64,000 nucleotides of DNA from Achromobacter anxifer (GTDB lineage: Bacteria > Pseudomonadota > Gammaproteobacteria > Burkholderiales > Burkholderiaceae_B). Shown here piece by piece: positions 27,501 through 33,542 of the stretch. Every line of letters starts with the position of its first letter. Within the stretch, counting starts at the first letter, position 1. The notes under the pieces were generated by a model. The model saw only the letters and a list, made by a program, of their open reading frames with translations, did no database searches and was not told where the DNA came from. The stretch covers positions 767,670 through 831,669 of the forward strand of contig NZ_CAHLAR010000002.1 in assembly GCF_903652925.1 (NCBI RefSeq). The letters are read 5' to 3'. The position numbers and the translations under genes are program-made.

Positions 27501-28130
27501 CAGGGCAGCGGCCGCGACGTTGATCTGCCGAAGATCATGTCGGGGCATGGTGGATACGGTCAGCTCAAGCGCTTGTTCACGATGTTCTACAGCTACTTCA
27601 ACAGCCAGCTGCAGATGCTGGTGCGCGCGGGCGCGATCGCGAAGCGCGAGGCCGCCAGCAACCCCGGGATGGCGATTGCCAAGTTCACAGTGCAGTTCGT
27701 CATGATCGCCGTGTTGCCCGCGATCCTCACGGAAATGATGATGGGCAACGGCGGGGACGATGAGGACGAAGATAAGCTGGCGAAACGCTACGCCCGGGCG
27801 CTCCTGATGTACGGCGCCGGCATGTTTCCCATCGTGCGCGATATCTCGTCCTACACCTGGTCCGTGTTCGACACGGACACCTACAACTTCGGCTACAAGA
27901 TCAGCCCTGTCCAGTCGGCCGGCGAGGGTGTCGTAAAGGGTATCCAGTCGCTGGCCGATATCGTGGCGGGGGAGGGCGACATCGTGGACACCAAGAATGC
28001 GATTATGGCGACGAGCTTCGCATTCGGGCTGCCGGGGAAACTGATATCCGACTTTGTCGCCGGCGCCAATGCCTGGATGAGCGGTGACGCCGGGCCCGAA
28101 GCGTTGCTGTTCGGCGCCCCGCGGCGGTAG
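21528..28130 (+). CDS. giant polyvalent ejection protein (PBECR-like nuclease, ART, zincin)
   Basis: A 2200-residue virion protein. Domains seen: helical structural region 1-580; barnase/EndoU/RelE-like PBECR nuclease about 588-736 (HIRKAHGD, ITAADVAQVPDIV, VTMWK); ADP-ribosyltransferase-like domain about 774-935 (FLRWFGDSKAV, LVLYHGSE, GIFFTTSRLMASQYAG, NGYDGAIIRN, NQVKSATENRGTFDARDP); zincin-like protease about 950-1065 with H961ESGH965; long helical region; hydrophobic segment near 2045-2065 and an acidic GDDEDED stretch. These are 'polyvalent protein' modules known from phages and conjugative elements. Position after the transglycosylase gene suggests injection into the host at infection. 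The 23.4-24.3 kb stretch looks less GC-rich than its surroundings, suggesting module acquisition. Confidence 0.82.
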   Translation: MAAETLDTASAVSAYLNDPNPPTTDPAGATRVSVAAALGSNPDLEAELRQVATRTGIPIDSVRRHPEEVKREAALTSFDFERLARDFPSTAAYLAGVENARIAHDDVDNMGVIEKGLRGLANVGKAAASAIPQAGGALWRVGQGAAENLAPLLDPLAGTLLPENPLRRLAAGMADQGRAGEISAKGLMPQAAGNIEAGVYSGVQSLVTMGLTLPASIVTGNPAPTLYGMSAITGGQAYGQAREAGMDPYRALMFGTSQAAIEYATERIPVGRFLHDMKAGTPLWNMLLRQVSAEIPGEQVATALQDLNEWAVLNPEKPFSDYLAARPDAAAQTLVATIVASGGAVGTAQLANTAADRLAGRTVRAERAQLDGQVLAELDATAAASKLRARSPEDFQAFVKDAMADGPVQDVYIRAEDLAQSGVDIAQLAQVSPAVAAQYEQALATGGDVRIPVDEYATRVAGTDLSQSMLPFLKTDPAGMTQAQAQEFMQNRSEQLRAEVEQVMAEREADAPFKESKDLVEAELMTQLEQAARFTPDVNRAYAGMMSNFYAVQAARLGVTPQEMCQRYPVQIRAEGMGQLNQALAAQPPKGWIHSTSGADAAALWDGQAGGTTVFWTDLQGKLGDDLPGTAGYSHSLGRSDLAHIRKAHGDVAAETARGQLPITAADVAQVPDIVTDYDAMRADLRGANGSDRIAYAKRVSDGVLVYLEEVSHKRQNMRGVTMWKYPPSVDEQQILQSATAGQTSETDGGMGTSVGPNGRELNQSEVPQTGTPEFLRWFGDSKAVDAQGRPLVLYHGSETAGFDTFNPGETGIFFTTSRLMASQYAGSRAEARAGEDMPSIYHAYVKIENPYEVDWGERDWNKGDGQFRTTDDVARYAKENGYDGAIIRNAKDAATDNYSHVVADIFVPFESNQVKSATENRGTFDARDPSILNQSERGAYNIDTRTISLLQNADLSTFLHESGHFYLEVLTDIAGQAEAPAAVRDDVQKLMAWFGVHDLAAWNALDLEEKRPFHEQLARGFEAYLFEGKAPAPELQGLFQRFRAWMLAVYRSMSALNVELSDEVRGVFDRMLASTEQIRETETMLDYKPAFTSAEQAGMTPEEWAQYQALGLEATQDAVQQLEARSIRDMKWLSGARSRVIAQLQREAADRRKTVRKEVEAEVMAEPVNQAKTFMKRGVDPVTGEPVSGPTKLQISALEDLYGAEGDRYAMLDWSKLGYGKYGMLAADGLNPDIVADRFGYESGDGLVRAVLAAEDPRAKIEALTDQRMLERYGDLTDAQSIARAADEAVHNEARGRFIATEVNALQRALGQRQVLARAARQFAEATIARLRIRDVRPSQWVVAEARAARAAETALRKNDLQGAAVEKKRQLVNNYAARAAQAAQAEIETDLNYMKRLSGSTSQSGMRGESLAQLNALLARFDLRSSMSLRQIDAAKTQSLAEFIASESERLDAVMPDLPAYILDEGYRRHYKDMSVEEFRGLVDSVRQLANLARREQKMYTALRDMSFDEERGAILARLREFNPKAFDEAGDPLAREPEFVPNIRKSVSKLGDGFSGEFLSAETILDILEGGKFGQVHESLFGRMSSRANWKATRMEKVYRDLKPLFKQWNLKERRDYGRKGIVVPSIGTSITRENALVAALLYGNADGRKRLENYGWNDNRMQGVLEVLDERDWNLANAIWEQFDTKLWPELEALNKRTRGKAPPKVEPLPFPTKYGEARGGYFRLKYDTDLDERAHRFDEGAAVRELLGGGMGMSAKTNQGASTQRKDGVVMRPRLDLGVFVEAVNETVHDLALREAVADTMRLLNDKGLQTAIKSSVGVPAYRALVNRVREVAAPPRNPSGFIEKILASARRNTIVVLMSGVKTALQNVVGLVPALTRVNAGSIGLEMARFYSPAMAERYRFAMENSEYMRHRYQNFDRDLNDMAAKLTVKGRLLPDTATMLALMGLVDRGVSVPVWNAAFKDGMVQFDNDNAKAADYADHIVRQTQGSGRDVDLPKIMSGHGGYGQLKRLFTMFYSYFNSQLQMLVRAGAIAKREAASNPGMAIAKFTVQFVMIAVLPAILTEMMMGNGGDDEDEDKLAKRYARALLMYGAGMFPIVRDISSYTWSVFDTDTYNFGYKISPVQSAGEGVVKGIQSLADIVAGEGDIVDTKNAIMATSFAFGLPGKLISDFVAGANAWMSGDAGPEALLFGAPRR

Positions 28131-28133
28131 CCC

Positions 28134-28168
28134 GGGTGCGCATACCCATGACCTAGCCTCTGAGAATT
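28134..28168 (+). promoter_or_regulatory. GGGTGCGCATA element, copy 4
   Basis: The element (28134-28144) lies four bases after the TAG of the giant protein gene and 48 bases before the tail-spike ATG. As in copy 3, the sequence runs GGGTGCGCATACC, 17 bases, then GAATT (28164-28168). Confidence 0.5.
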
Positions 28169-28192
28169 GGCGCGTACCGCGAGGACGCGCCA

Positions 28193-30670
28193 ATGACCAT
28201 CAGCTCTACCACCCGCAAGGCGGGGCCGTTCTTCGGCAACGACGCAACGATCGACTTCCCGTTCACCTTCAAGGTGTTCAAGAAGCAAGACGTGCGCGTC
28301 ACTCTGACGGATCCTACCGGGGCCGACCAGGCTCTGCTTCTGGATTCTTCCTATAGCGTCACCCTCAACACCGACCAGGATTCGAATCCTGGCGGGACGG
28401 TGCGCTATCCCGTTCTTGGATCGCCGCTTCCGGCGACGTGGCGCTTGACGGTTACCGGCGGTCTGCCGAACACCCAGCCGACCGACATCCAGAACAACGG
28501 CGGCTTTTACCCCCAGATCGTAGAAGACATGGGGGACCGCAGCACTATTCAGATCCAGCAACTGCAAGAGCAAGTTGATCGATCCCTGAAATTCTCCATC
28601 TCTGATTCAGGCGCCGGCGCGGTGCTACCCCCAGCGGACCTGCGGGCCAACAAGATGTTGGGGTTCGACGCGGCGGGAATCCCTACCACGCTCATCCCGG
28701 CGTCAGGCTCTGCGGCTGAGGTAGCGCTCGCTCTCGCGTCCTTTATCAACTCGCTGGCCAACTCGACGGACACTGTGCAGGGCAGCGCGTTGGTGGGCGG
28801 CGTGTCCCGGATCGTCAGTACCATCGACGAGCTGCGCAACCAGCGCGGTGACAAGAACCCGTATGTGACCGCCATAGGCTACTACGCCCGCGGTGACAAA
28901 AGCCCGGCCTTCTACTTCTATGATCCGACCGACGGGGTGAGCGCCGACAACGGGGGCACCGTGATCGTGACCCAGCTCGGCCATCGGTACAAGCTGAATC
29001 ATCGTGGCTTTGTGTCGATCGATGATTTCGGCGCGCGTGGCAACGGCGTGGCCGATGATTCAGCGCGCATCCAAGCCGCGTTCGACTGGGCCAGTGCGTC
29101 GAAAGTCCCGCTGACCGCAAGTGCAAGGACATACGGCCTGGCCCTGTCGCAGCGCATCGCAATGGAAGGCTGGAACCAGACGTATTGCTGTTTGGTCTTC
29201 AAGTCGTATGTCAGGATCCAGGGTGCAGGCAAGGGCAAGACGATCTTCAAGTTGCTTGACAACGAAAGCTCCGACGCCAGCCCGAAGTGGTTCAACATGA
29301 TGTCGGCGAATACGGTGGTCGAGTACCCCTATATCGACGGCATTACCTTCGATATAAACGGTCAGAACAACAAGATCAACCCGGGCCGCGGAGCGGGGCT
29401 GTTCGACGGTTTCAACTGCGCGGCGTTGATGGTGTCGGGAAGCGTGGCCAGTGTGGGCGTAGATGCCGGCACGCGCTACCTCAATTTCACCAACAACCAG
29501 GTCATCAATTCACCGGGCGTCACGTGCATAGCCACCGGGCAACGCAATGGCCCCGGCACAGTCATCAAAAACACTGGGTACATCGGCAACTGCGATTTCC
29601 TCAACAACGGCTTGGATAGCCAGGACCATTCCAGCATTTTCGCGTTCGGCGACGACATCACTATGCGCGATTGCTGGTTCAAGTTCCCGACACCGTCTAC
29701 TGGCCGGTTCGGGCCGGTTGTCGCGGTCGAGATGCACGGCTCGAACATTCAGATGATCAACTGCCATGTTGAGAATTATTGTCAGATGGCGTGGTTGGTC
29801 CACGGGCCCGATGGTATGCGCCGCAATCAGTCTGTTCTCAATTGCACAGGTAAGGTGACGCACAAGGGCATCGGGCTATATAGCAGTGCGACTTGGAATG
29901 GTGGGTTGTCGGATCTCTTCGTACTGGGCAACCAGATCGAGATTACAGGTGACCTGATCGTTAATCCGCACCTGATCGGCACTAAGTACGCCTTCTACTT
30001 CGCGTCCGGCCACGGCGCGGATGTGTATCGTCTGACCGCGGCCGACAACCTCGGCTATTGCAGCGATACGACGGACAACGCCGGTATGGTTTGGGGAGCT
30101 GACACCGACACGATCATGCAAGAGGCGTTCGACATCAACAACCATTTCAGCGGCTTCAGCCGTGGGGTGATCGTAGGCGGTGGCGGCGGCGGTCGCCTGC
30201 TGGTGTACAAGCAAGTTGGGTTGTCGGTCCAGAACTGCCGCGCCACTCCAGTTGTCCCCACCGCGGACACGCGAGGACTACTTATCACCGGCATCAATTA
30301 CACGCTCGATATCTCGAACCCGACCATCGGGTCCGGCGACATTCTGTCTGCGCCTCCCGTCGCAATTGAGATGTCTGGGTCGGCCACGAACCTGCACCTG
30401 GAAGGTGTCAACGCGATGGATTGCCCCGTCGATGTCCTCGACGGAATAACCGTGAGCGGCTATCGCACGGGCACATTCGCACGGCGGTTCAATGCACTAC
30501 CCGCCCAGTCCACCTGGAAAGCGGGGGATATCGCCTATCTGGCGGTCCCCTCAGAGGCTGGCGTTGCTGGCAGCAAGGTCATGACCAACGGCTGGCGCCG
30601 GATTACCAACGGTACTGGGAACGTTCTCAATACGGACTGGCTGGAAATGCGGACGCTGACGGGAAACTGA
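28193..30670 (+). CDS. tail spike, pectate-lyase-like beta-helix (825 aa)
   Basis: Residues 1-115 (AGPFFGNDATIDFPFTFKVF, SYSVTLNTDQDSNPGGTVRY) form the virion-attachment domain common to podovirus spikes; a short helical linker follows (IQIQQLQEQVDRSL). From about 270 a right-handed beta-helix of the pectate-lyase superfamily begins (SIDDFGARGNGVADDSARIQ). Such spikes bind and often cut capsule or O-antigen. Substrate cannot be read from sequence. The prophage also carries an O-acetyltransferase that could alter the same receptor. Confidence 0.85.
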   Translation: MTISSTTRKAGPFFGNDATIDFPFTFKVFKKQDVRVTLTDPTGADQALLLDSSYSVTLNTDQDSNPGGTVRYPVLGSPLPATWRLTVTGGLPNTQPTDIQNNGGFYPQIVEDMGDRSTIQIQQLQEQVDRSLKFSISDSGAGAVLPPADLRANKMLGFDAAGIPTTLIPASGSAAEVALALASFINSLANSTDTVQGSALVGGVSRIVSTIDELRNQRGDKNPYVTAIGYYARGDKSPAFYFYDPTDGVSADNGGTVIVTQLGHRYKLNHRGFVSIDDFGARGNGVADDSARIQAAFDWASASKVPLTASARTYGLALSQRIAMEGWNQTYCCLVFKSYVRIQGAGKGKTIFKLLDNESSDASPKWFNMMSANTVVEYPYIDGITFDINGQNNKINPGRGAGLFDGFNCAALMVSGSVASVGVDAGTRYLNFTNNQVINSPGVTCIATGQRNGPGTVIKNTGYIGNCDFLNNGLDSQDHSSIFAFGDDITMRDCWFKFPTPSTGRFGPVVAVEMHGSNIQMINCHVENYCQMAWLVHGPDGMRRNQSVLNCTGKVTHKGIGLYSSATWNGGLSDLFVLGNQIEITGDLIVNPHLIGTKYAFYFASGHGADVYRLTAADNLGYCSDTTDNAGMVWGADTDTIMQEAFDINNHFSGFSRGVIVGGGGGGRLLVYKQVGLSVQNCRATPVVPTADTRGLLITGINYTLDISNPTIGSGDILSAPPVAIEMSGSATNLHLEGVNAMDCPVDVLDGITVSGYRTGTFARRFNALPAQSTWKAGDIAYLAVPSEAGVAGSKVMTNGWRRITNGTGNVLNTDWLEMRTLTGN

Positions 30671-30720
30671 TATGCGTCTGGGAATTGGTGCCCGCGCGCC
30701 GGATCAACATCGGAGGCGAC

Positions 30721-30939
30721 ATGCCCCAAAGGATCTTCAAGATGCAAACTGAAATCGGCGCCGAAGTCGCCAAGGCCGCGCCACCCGCAACTGTTGTGGT
30801 CGCCGGCGCCGCGTCAGGCTGGGACCTGAATGCAGCCGTGCTGTGGGCGACGTTGATCTACATCGGTTTGCAGGCGGCCTATCTGCTTTGGAAGTGGCGC
30901 CGGGACATGCGGCGTGAACGGGGAGAGGTAGAAGCGTGA
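30721..30939 (+). CDS. holin (72 aa, one clear membrane segment)
   Basis: The ATG at 30721 has CGGAGG five to ten bases upstream. Residues about 34-54 (LNAAVLWATLIYIGLQAAYL) form a membrane helix, preceded by a weaker hydrophobic part (PPATVVVAGAASG) and followed by a strongly basic tail (KWRRDMRRER), the usual holin or pinholin plan. It overlaps the SAR-endolysin gene by GTGA. A pinholin would suit a SAR endolysin, since it only needs to depolarise the membrane. Confidence 0.78.
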   Translation: MPQRIFKMQTEIGAEVAKAAPPATVVVAGAASGWDLNAAVLWATLIYIGLQAAYLLWKWRRDMRRERGEVEA

Positions 30940-31430
30940 TCCCCGCCGAGCTGAAACGCAAGATCCTCGTCGCGGCCGCTGGTGGGGCCGTGGCTATTGC
31001 TGGCGTGTTGGTTACGCATTTCGAACCTGGCAAGGTCCGCGGCAAGCCCTACATCGATCCGGTGGGCGCGCTTACCGTCTGCGACGGTCACACAGGCCCT
31101 GACATTGATCCGAAACGGATTTACACCAATGCCGAGTGTGATGCCTGGCGTGACGCGGACCTGGCAACGGCTGACCGCGCGGTGCGTCGGCTCATCACCG
31201 TGCCGCTCAATGAATGGCAGCGCGCCGCGCTCATCGACTTCACCTACAACCTCGGTGCGGGCAATCTGGAACAGTCCACCATGAGGCGTAAATTCAACTC
31301 CGGCGACTACGCCGGCGGCTGCGCCGAGCTTGACCGCTGGGTAAAGGGTAGGGTGGGCGGCAAGCTGATGACGCTGCCGGGCCTGGTTACGCGCAGGGAG
31401 GTGGACACGTGGGTCTGCCTTCGATCCTGA
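30936..31430 (+). CDS. SAR endolysin, GH24 lysozyme
   Basis: A 164-residue lysozyme with a signal-anchor-release N-terminus (ILVAAAGGAVAIAGVLVTHF, about residues 10-29: Gly/Ala-rich and weakly hydrophobic). The catalytic triad is E30, D41 and T47 (HFEPG, YIDPVGALTVCDGHTG), as in P21 and P1 lysozymes. It is exported by the host Sec system, held in the membrane inactive and released when the holin collapses the potential. Starts at GTG 30936. C49 next to the active site could take part in disulphide control. Confidence 0.9.
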   Translation: MIPAELKRKILVAAAGGAVAIAGVLVTHFEPGKVRGKPYIDPVGALTVCDGHTGPDIDPKRIYTNAECDAWRDADLATADRAVRRLITVPLNEWQRAALIDFTYNLGAGNLEQSTMRRKFNSGDYAGGCAELDRWVKGRVGGKLMTLPGLVTRREVDTWVCLRS

Positions 31431-31819
31431 TCGGCTGGAAGGGCTACGCCGCGGCGGCCCTCGTTGGCGCAACGGTACTGGCTGGCGCCGCTGGCGCCAT
31501 CGCCTGGTACGGTGTCAGCCAGCGCGCCGCCGGGCAGGCCGAGTGCCAGGAAGCCCATCGCGTGGCCGGCCTGGAGGAATTCAAGGCCGAGGCCGAACGC
31601 CTGGCCGGCCTGTCCGGCGACCTGCAAGCCCGCATTGATCAGCTCGCCGCCACGCGACCGCAGGTCATCGAGAGGTACACCCGTGAAATTGTCCAGCGCC
31701 CTTTGCCTGCTGACTGCGTGCGCGACCCTGGCCGGGTGCGCGCAACCAACGAAGCCATCGACGCGGCCAACGCTGCCCGTCAACCTCAGCGCGCCGTGCC
31801 CGCCGATCCCGCGCGTTGA
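31409..31819 (+). CDS. i-spanin (Rz-like)
   Basis: A 136-residue protein with an N-terminal membrane helix (AAALVGATVLAGAAGAIAWY) and a long helical periplasmic part (EEFKAEAERLAGLSGDLQAR), which is the inner-membrane spanin plan. Starts at GTG 31409 within the end of the lysozyme gene. An o-spanin gene is embedded in a different frame from 31683. Together they fuse inner and outer membranes in the last step of lysis. Confidence 0.82.
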   Translation: MGLPSILIGWKGYAAAALVGATVLAGAAGAIAWYGVSQRAAGQAECQEAHRVAGLEEFKAEAERLAGLSGDLQARIDQLAATRPQVIERYTREIVQRPLPADCVRDPGRVRATNEAIDAANAARQPQRAVPADPAR

Positions 31820-31934
31820 TGCACCGTCCTGGGATGATCTGGCGCTGGCACATGCCGCACTGGCGTTCCAGTATGCCGAGTGCGCCGCCCGGCACCAGGC
31901 GGTTGTAGACGCCTGGCGGGCGCCTAAGCAGTAG
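31683..31934 (+). CDS. o-spanin lipoprotein (Rz1-like), embedded in Rz
   Basis: An 83-residue protein from GTG 31683, in another frame than Rz, which it overlaps over most of Rz's 3' third. It has a lipoprotein signal: KLSSALCLLTACATLAGC, lipobox LAGC with the acylated cysteine at residue 19, then a Pro-rich region (TKPSTRPTLPVN, PCPPIPRVDAP). Longer than lambda Rz1. The 3' end overlaps the convergent acyltransferase gene by 11 bases. Confidence 0.8.
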   Translation: MKLSSALCLLTACATLAGCAQPTKPSTRPTLPVNLSAPCPPIPRVDAPSWDDLALAHAALAFQYAECAARHQAVVDAWRAPKQ

Positions 31935-33003
31935 CCGGGACTGCTGCAGTTTGGGCGGTGGTTTTCTTCTTGTTGCCTAGCTTGCGCAGGAAGTTACGGG
32001 ACGGTCGCTCGATCAGGTAGTAGGAGATTGTGGCCGTACAGATGGCCAGCGAAATCTTGTCGGCCAATCTCAGGCCCACAATCTCGTTGGACATGACCAC
32101 GTTCAGCAAGAAGTGCGTCAAGTACAGGGAATAGGAGATCTCGCCCAGGAACACGGAAACCCGATTCCCGAAAAGGAGACGCCCCAAGCCCTTATCGCAG
32201 AGCAGCCCGGCGATGATGAGCAGCGCGCCACAGGTCATGATCCACGATTGAAACGGCACCGTGCAGGCGTAACCGAGGACGCCGATACCCGCGACAACCA
32301 TCGCATCCGATACGAGGGTAGGGAGCTTGTTGATGTCCTGCACGACGCGGTAGAGAGCCACGCCCGCGATGAACACGGATGTGAACTGAACCAGGAAATT
32401 TCCGTGGGATAGGACAATGTTGCTCGTATCGACGCCGGCAGCCTGCAAGAGGCCGATATGGGGCATCTTCATCAGGATCCAGACCATAGCGGCCATGACT
32501 GCGGCGGCGAACGCCTTGGGCAGCTTGAACAAGATCAACGCTGCAAACGGGAACCAGATATAGGCGAACATTTCCACGCTGATCGTCCAGGACAGCGCAT
32601 TCCATGAAAACTGGTTAACGAAGCCCCAGGCCTGGATCAGTAGCAAATTCAGGCCGAAAGTGAAAGCCGTTTCATTGGGCGTGCGCAGTGGATACCCGGC
32701 CTGCATCAAGGCCAGGAAGGCCAGGAGCGTAACCAGATGCAGCGGATAGATCCGGGCCACTCGTTTGTAGAAGTAACTGCCGTAGGTGCCCAGATTGACC
32801 GACTTCCGGAACTCCGGATAGACGTGTGCCATCACGAATCCGCTTAGGACAAGGAAGACGATCACGCCGGAGAAACCATATAGCAGGATCTGCATGAACA
32901 GGCCCTCGCCTTTCATGCCGCCTCCCCAGGTGTAGTGCATCAGAACAACCCAAAGCGCGGCGTACCCGCGGACTCCGGTGAGAGCCGGGATGTTTTGTAT
33001 CAT
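31924..33003 (-). CDS. acyltransferase 3 family membrane protein (O-antigen acetylase-like)
   Basis: A 359-residue polytopic membrane protein with about ten hydrophobic segments and the family's R-x10-H motif (R12 and H23 in VRGYAALWVVLMHY), plus SLYLTHF near the C-terminus. Members such as OafA and phage-encoded O-acetylases add acetyl groups to lipopolysaccharide or other surface sugars. Located between the lysis genes and the prophage end, transcribed opposite to them, it is a typical lysogenic-conversion gene that may block superinfection by changing the spike's receptor. Target sugar unknown. Confidence 0.85.
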   Translation of the reverse strand: MIQNIPALTGVRGYAALWVVLMHYTWGGGMKGEGLFMQILLYGFSGVIVFLVLSGFVMAHVYPEFRKSVNLGTYGSYFYKRVARIYPLHLVTLLAFLALMQAGYPLRTPNETAFTFGLNLLLIQAWGFVNQFSWNALSWTISVEMFAYIWFPFAALILFKLPKAFAAAVMAAMVWILMKMPHIGLLQAAGVDTSNIVLSHGNFLVQFTSVFIAGVALYRVVQDINKLPTLVSDAMVVAGIGVLGYACTVPFQSWIMTCGALLIIAGLLCDKGLGRLLFGNRVSVFLGEISYSLYLTHFLLNVVMSNEIVGLRLADKISLAICTATISYYLIERPSRNFLRKLGNKKKTTAQTAAVPATA

Positions 33004-33075
33004 TTTTATTCTCTGTAAGAACGGAATTTGCGAAGGATTGTAGCCGGGTGAGCCAAAATGGTGCGTGTGGTTGTC

Positions 33076-33321
33076 CTATCTCTTCAGGGGAAAAACCGCT
33101 GTGGCGAAATAGGTGCGGTCCTTCGACAGCCTAATTTCATCATCCGCCCCGGGCTCCCTGAGCCAACTTGAGCAGCCGTCGTCCGGGAAGGATGGAGAAA
33201 TAGGGAATCGCGGATCCCTGCGGCAATAAGGTCTTCTACCTTCATCGGACGTTTCGCCGTGAAAGTGGGTGCAGGTCCAGCAGCCGCCCGGGTTGCGTGA
33301 GGGATCTTTGAAGTAGGACAT
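33076..33321 (-). CDS. small Cys-rich protein under a LexA box (81 aa)
   Basis: Begins MSYFKDPSRNPGGCWTCTHF and has CxxC plus two further cysteines (PYCRRD, DDGCSSW), fitting a small zinc-ribbon-like fold. Ends REPGADDEIRLSKDRTYFAT then AVFPLKR. The ATG at 33321 is two bases from a CTGT-N8-ACAG LexA box, leaving no room for a normal ribosome-binding site, so the transcript may have a very short or no leader. I do not know the function. A DNA-damage-induced antirepressor is one hypothesis, because the prophage repressor seems uncleavable. Confidence 0.65.
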   Translation of the reverse strand: MSYFKDPSRNPGGCWTCTHFHGETSDEGRRPYCRRDPRFPISPSFPDDGCSSWLREPGADDEIRLSKDRTYFATAVFPLKR

Positions 33322-33323
33322 AA

Positions 33324-33339
33324 CTGTACAAACATACAG
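33324..33339. promoter_or_regulatory. LexA (SOS) box
   Basis: CTGTACAAACATACAG is an exact CTGT-N8-ACAG palindrome, with flanks AA and TA that also match the extended E. coli-type consensus used in betaproteobacteria. It sits two bases upstream of the ATG of the leftward 81-residue gene, so LexA would block its promoter until DNA damage. Confidence 0.75.
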
Positions 33340-33490
33340 TATTGCTGGCGTTTGAGGTGTGGCGCTGCTGGGGGAGTTTCGGGGGACTTCTGTAGTCAGT
33401 ACGGTACAAAACAGTGCAAAATGGGTAATAAGTGCCTGCTGTAAGTTATTGATAAATAAAGAACTACAAAAATTTCCTAGGGTCAACACC
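33340..33490. other. AT-rich junction, likely right prophage end (attR region)
   Basis: Between the LexA-controlled gene and the guaB promoter the sequence is AT-rich (for example around 33435-33475) and carries no gene. Two CCTAGG copies (33476-33481 and 33489-33494) lie seven bases apart just before the promoter. The prophage/chromosome boundary must fall about here, but the att core cannot be fixed without the left end. Confidence 0.4.
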
Positions 33491-33518
33491 TAGGCAAAAC
33501 ACACAGGCGGCGTATAAT
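33491..33518 (+). promoter_or_regulatory. guaB promoter
   Basis: A perfect -10, TATAAT (33513-33518), with TAGGCA (33491-33496) 16 bases upstream as a -35. It lies 24 bases before the guaB ATG, giving a short leader with GGAG. The element overlaps one CCTAGG copy at the presumed prophage junction. Confidence 0.7.
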
Positions 33519-33542
33519 CTTGCTTTGCGCCCGGAGTTACCC

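Noticed and set aside
28193-33540. A diversity-generating retroelement as in Bordetella phage BPP-1.
   Set aside because: No reverse transcriptase, accessory gene or template/variable repeat pair is seen after the tail spike, despite the BPP-1-like capsid genes.
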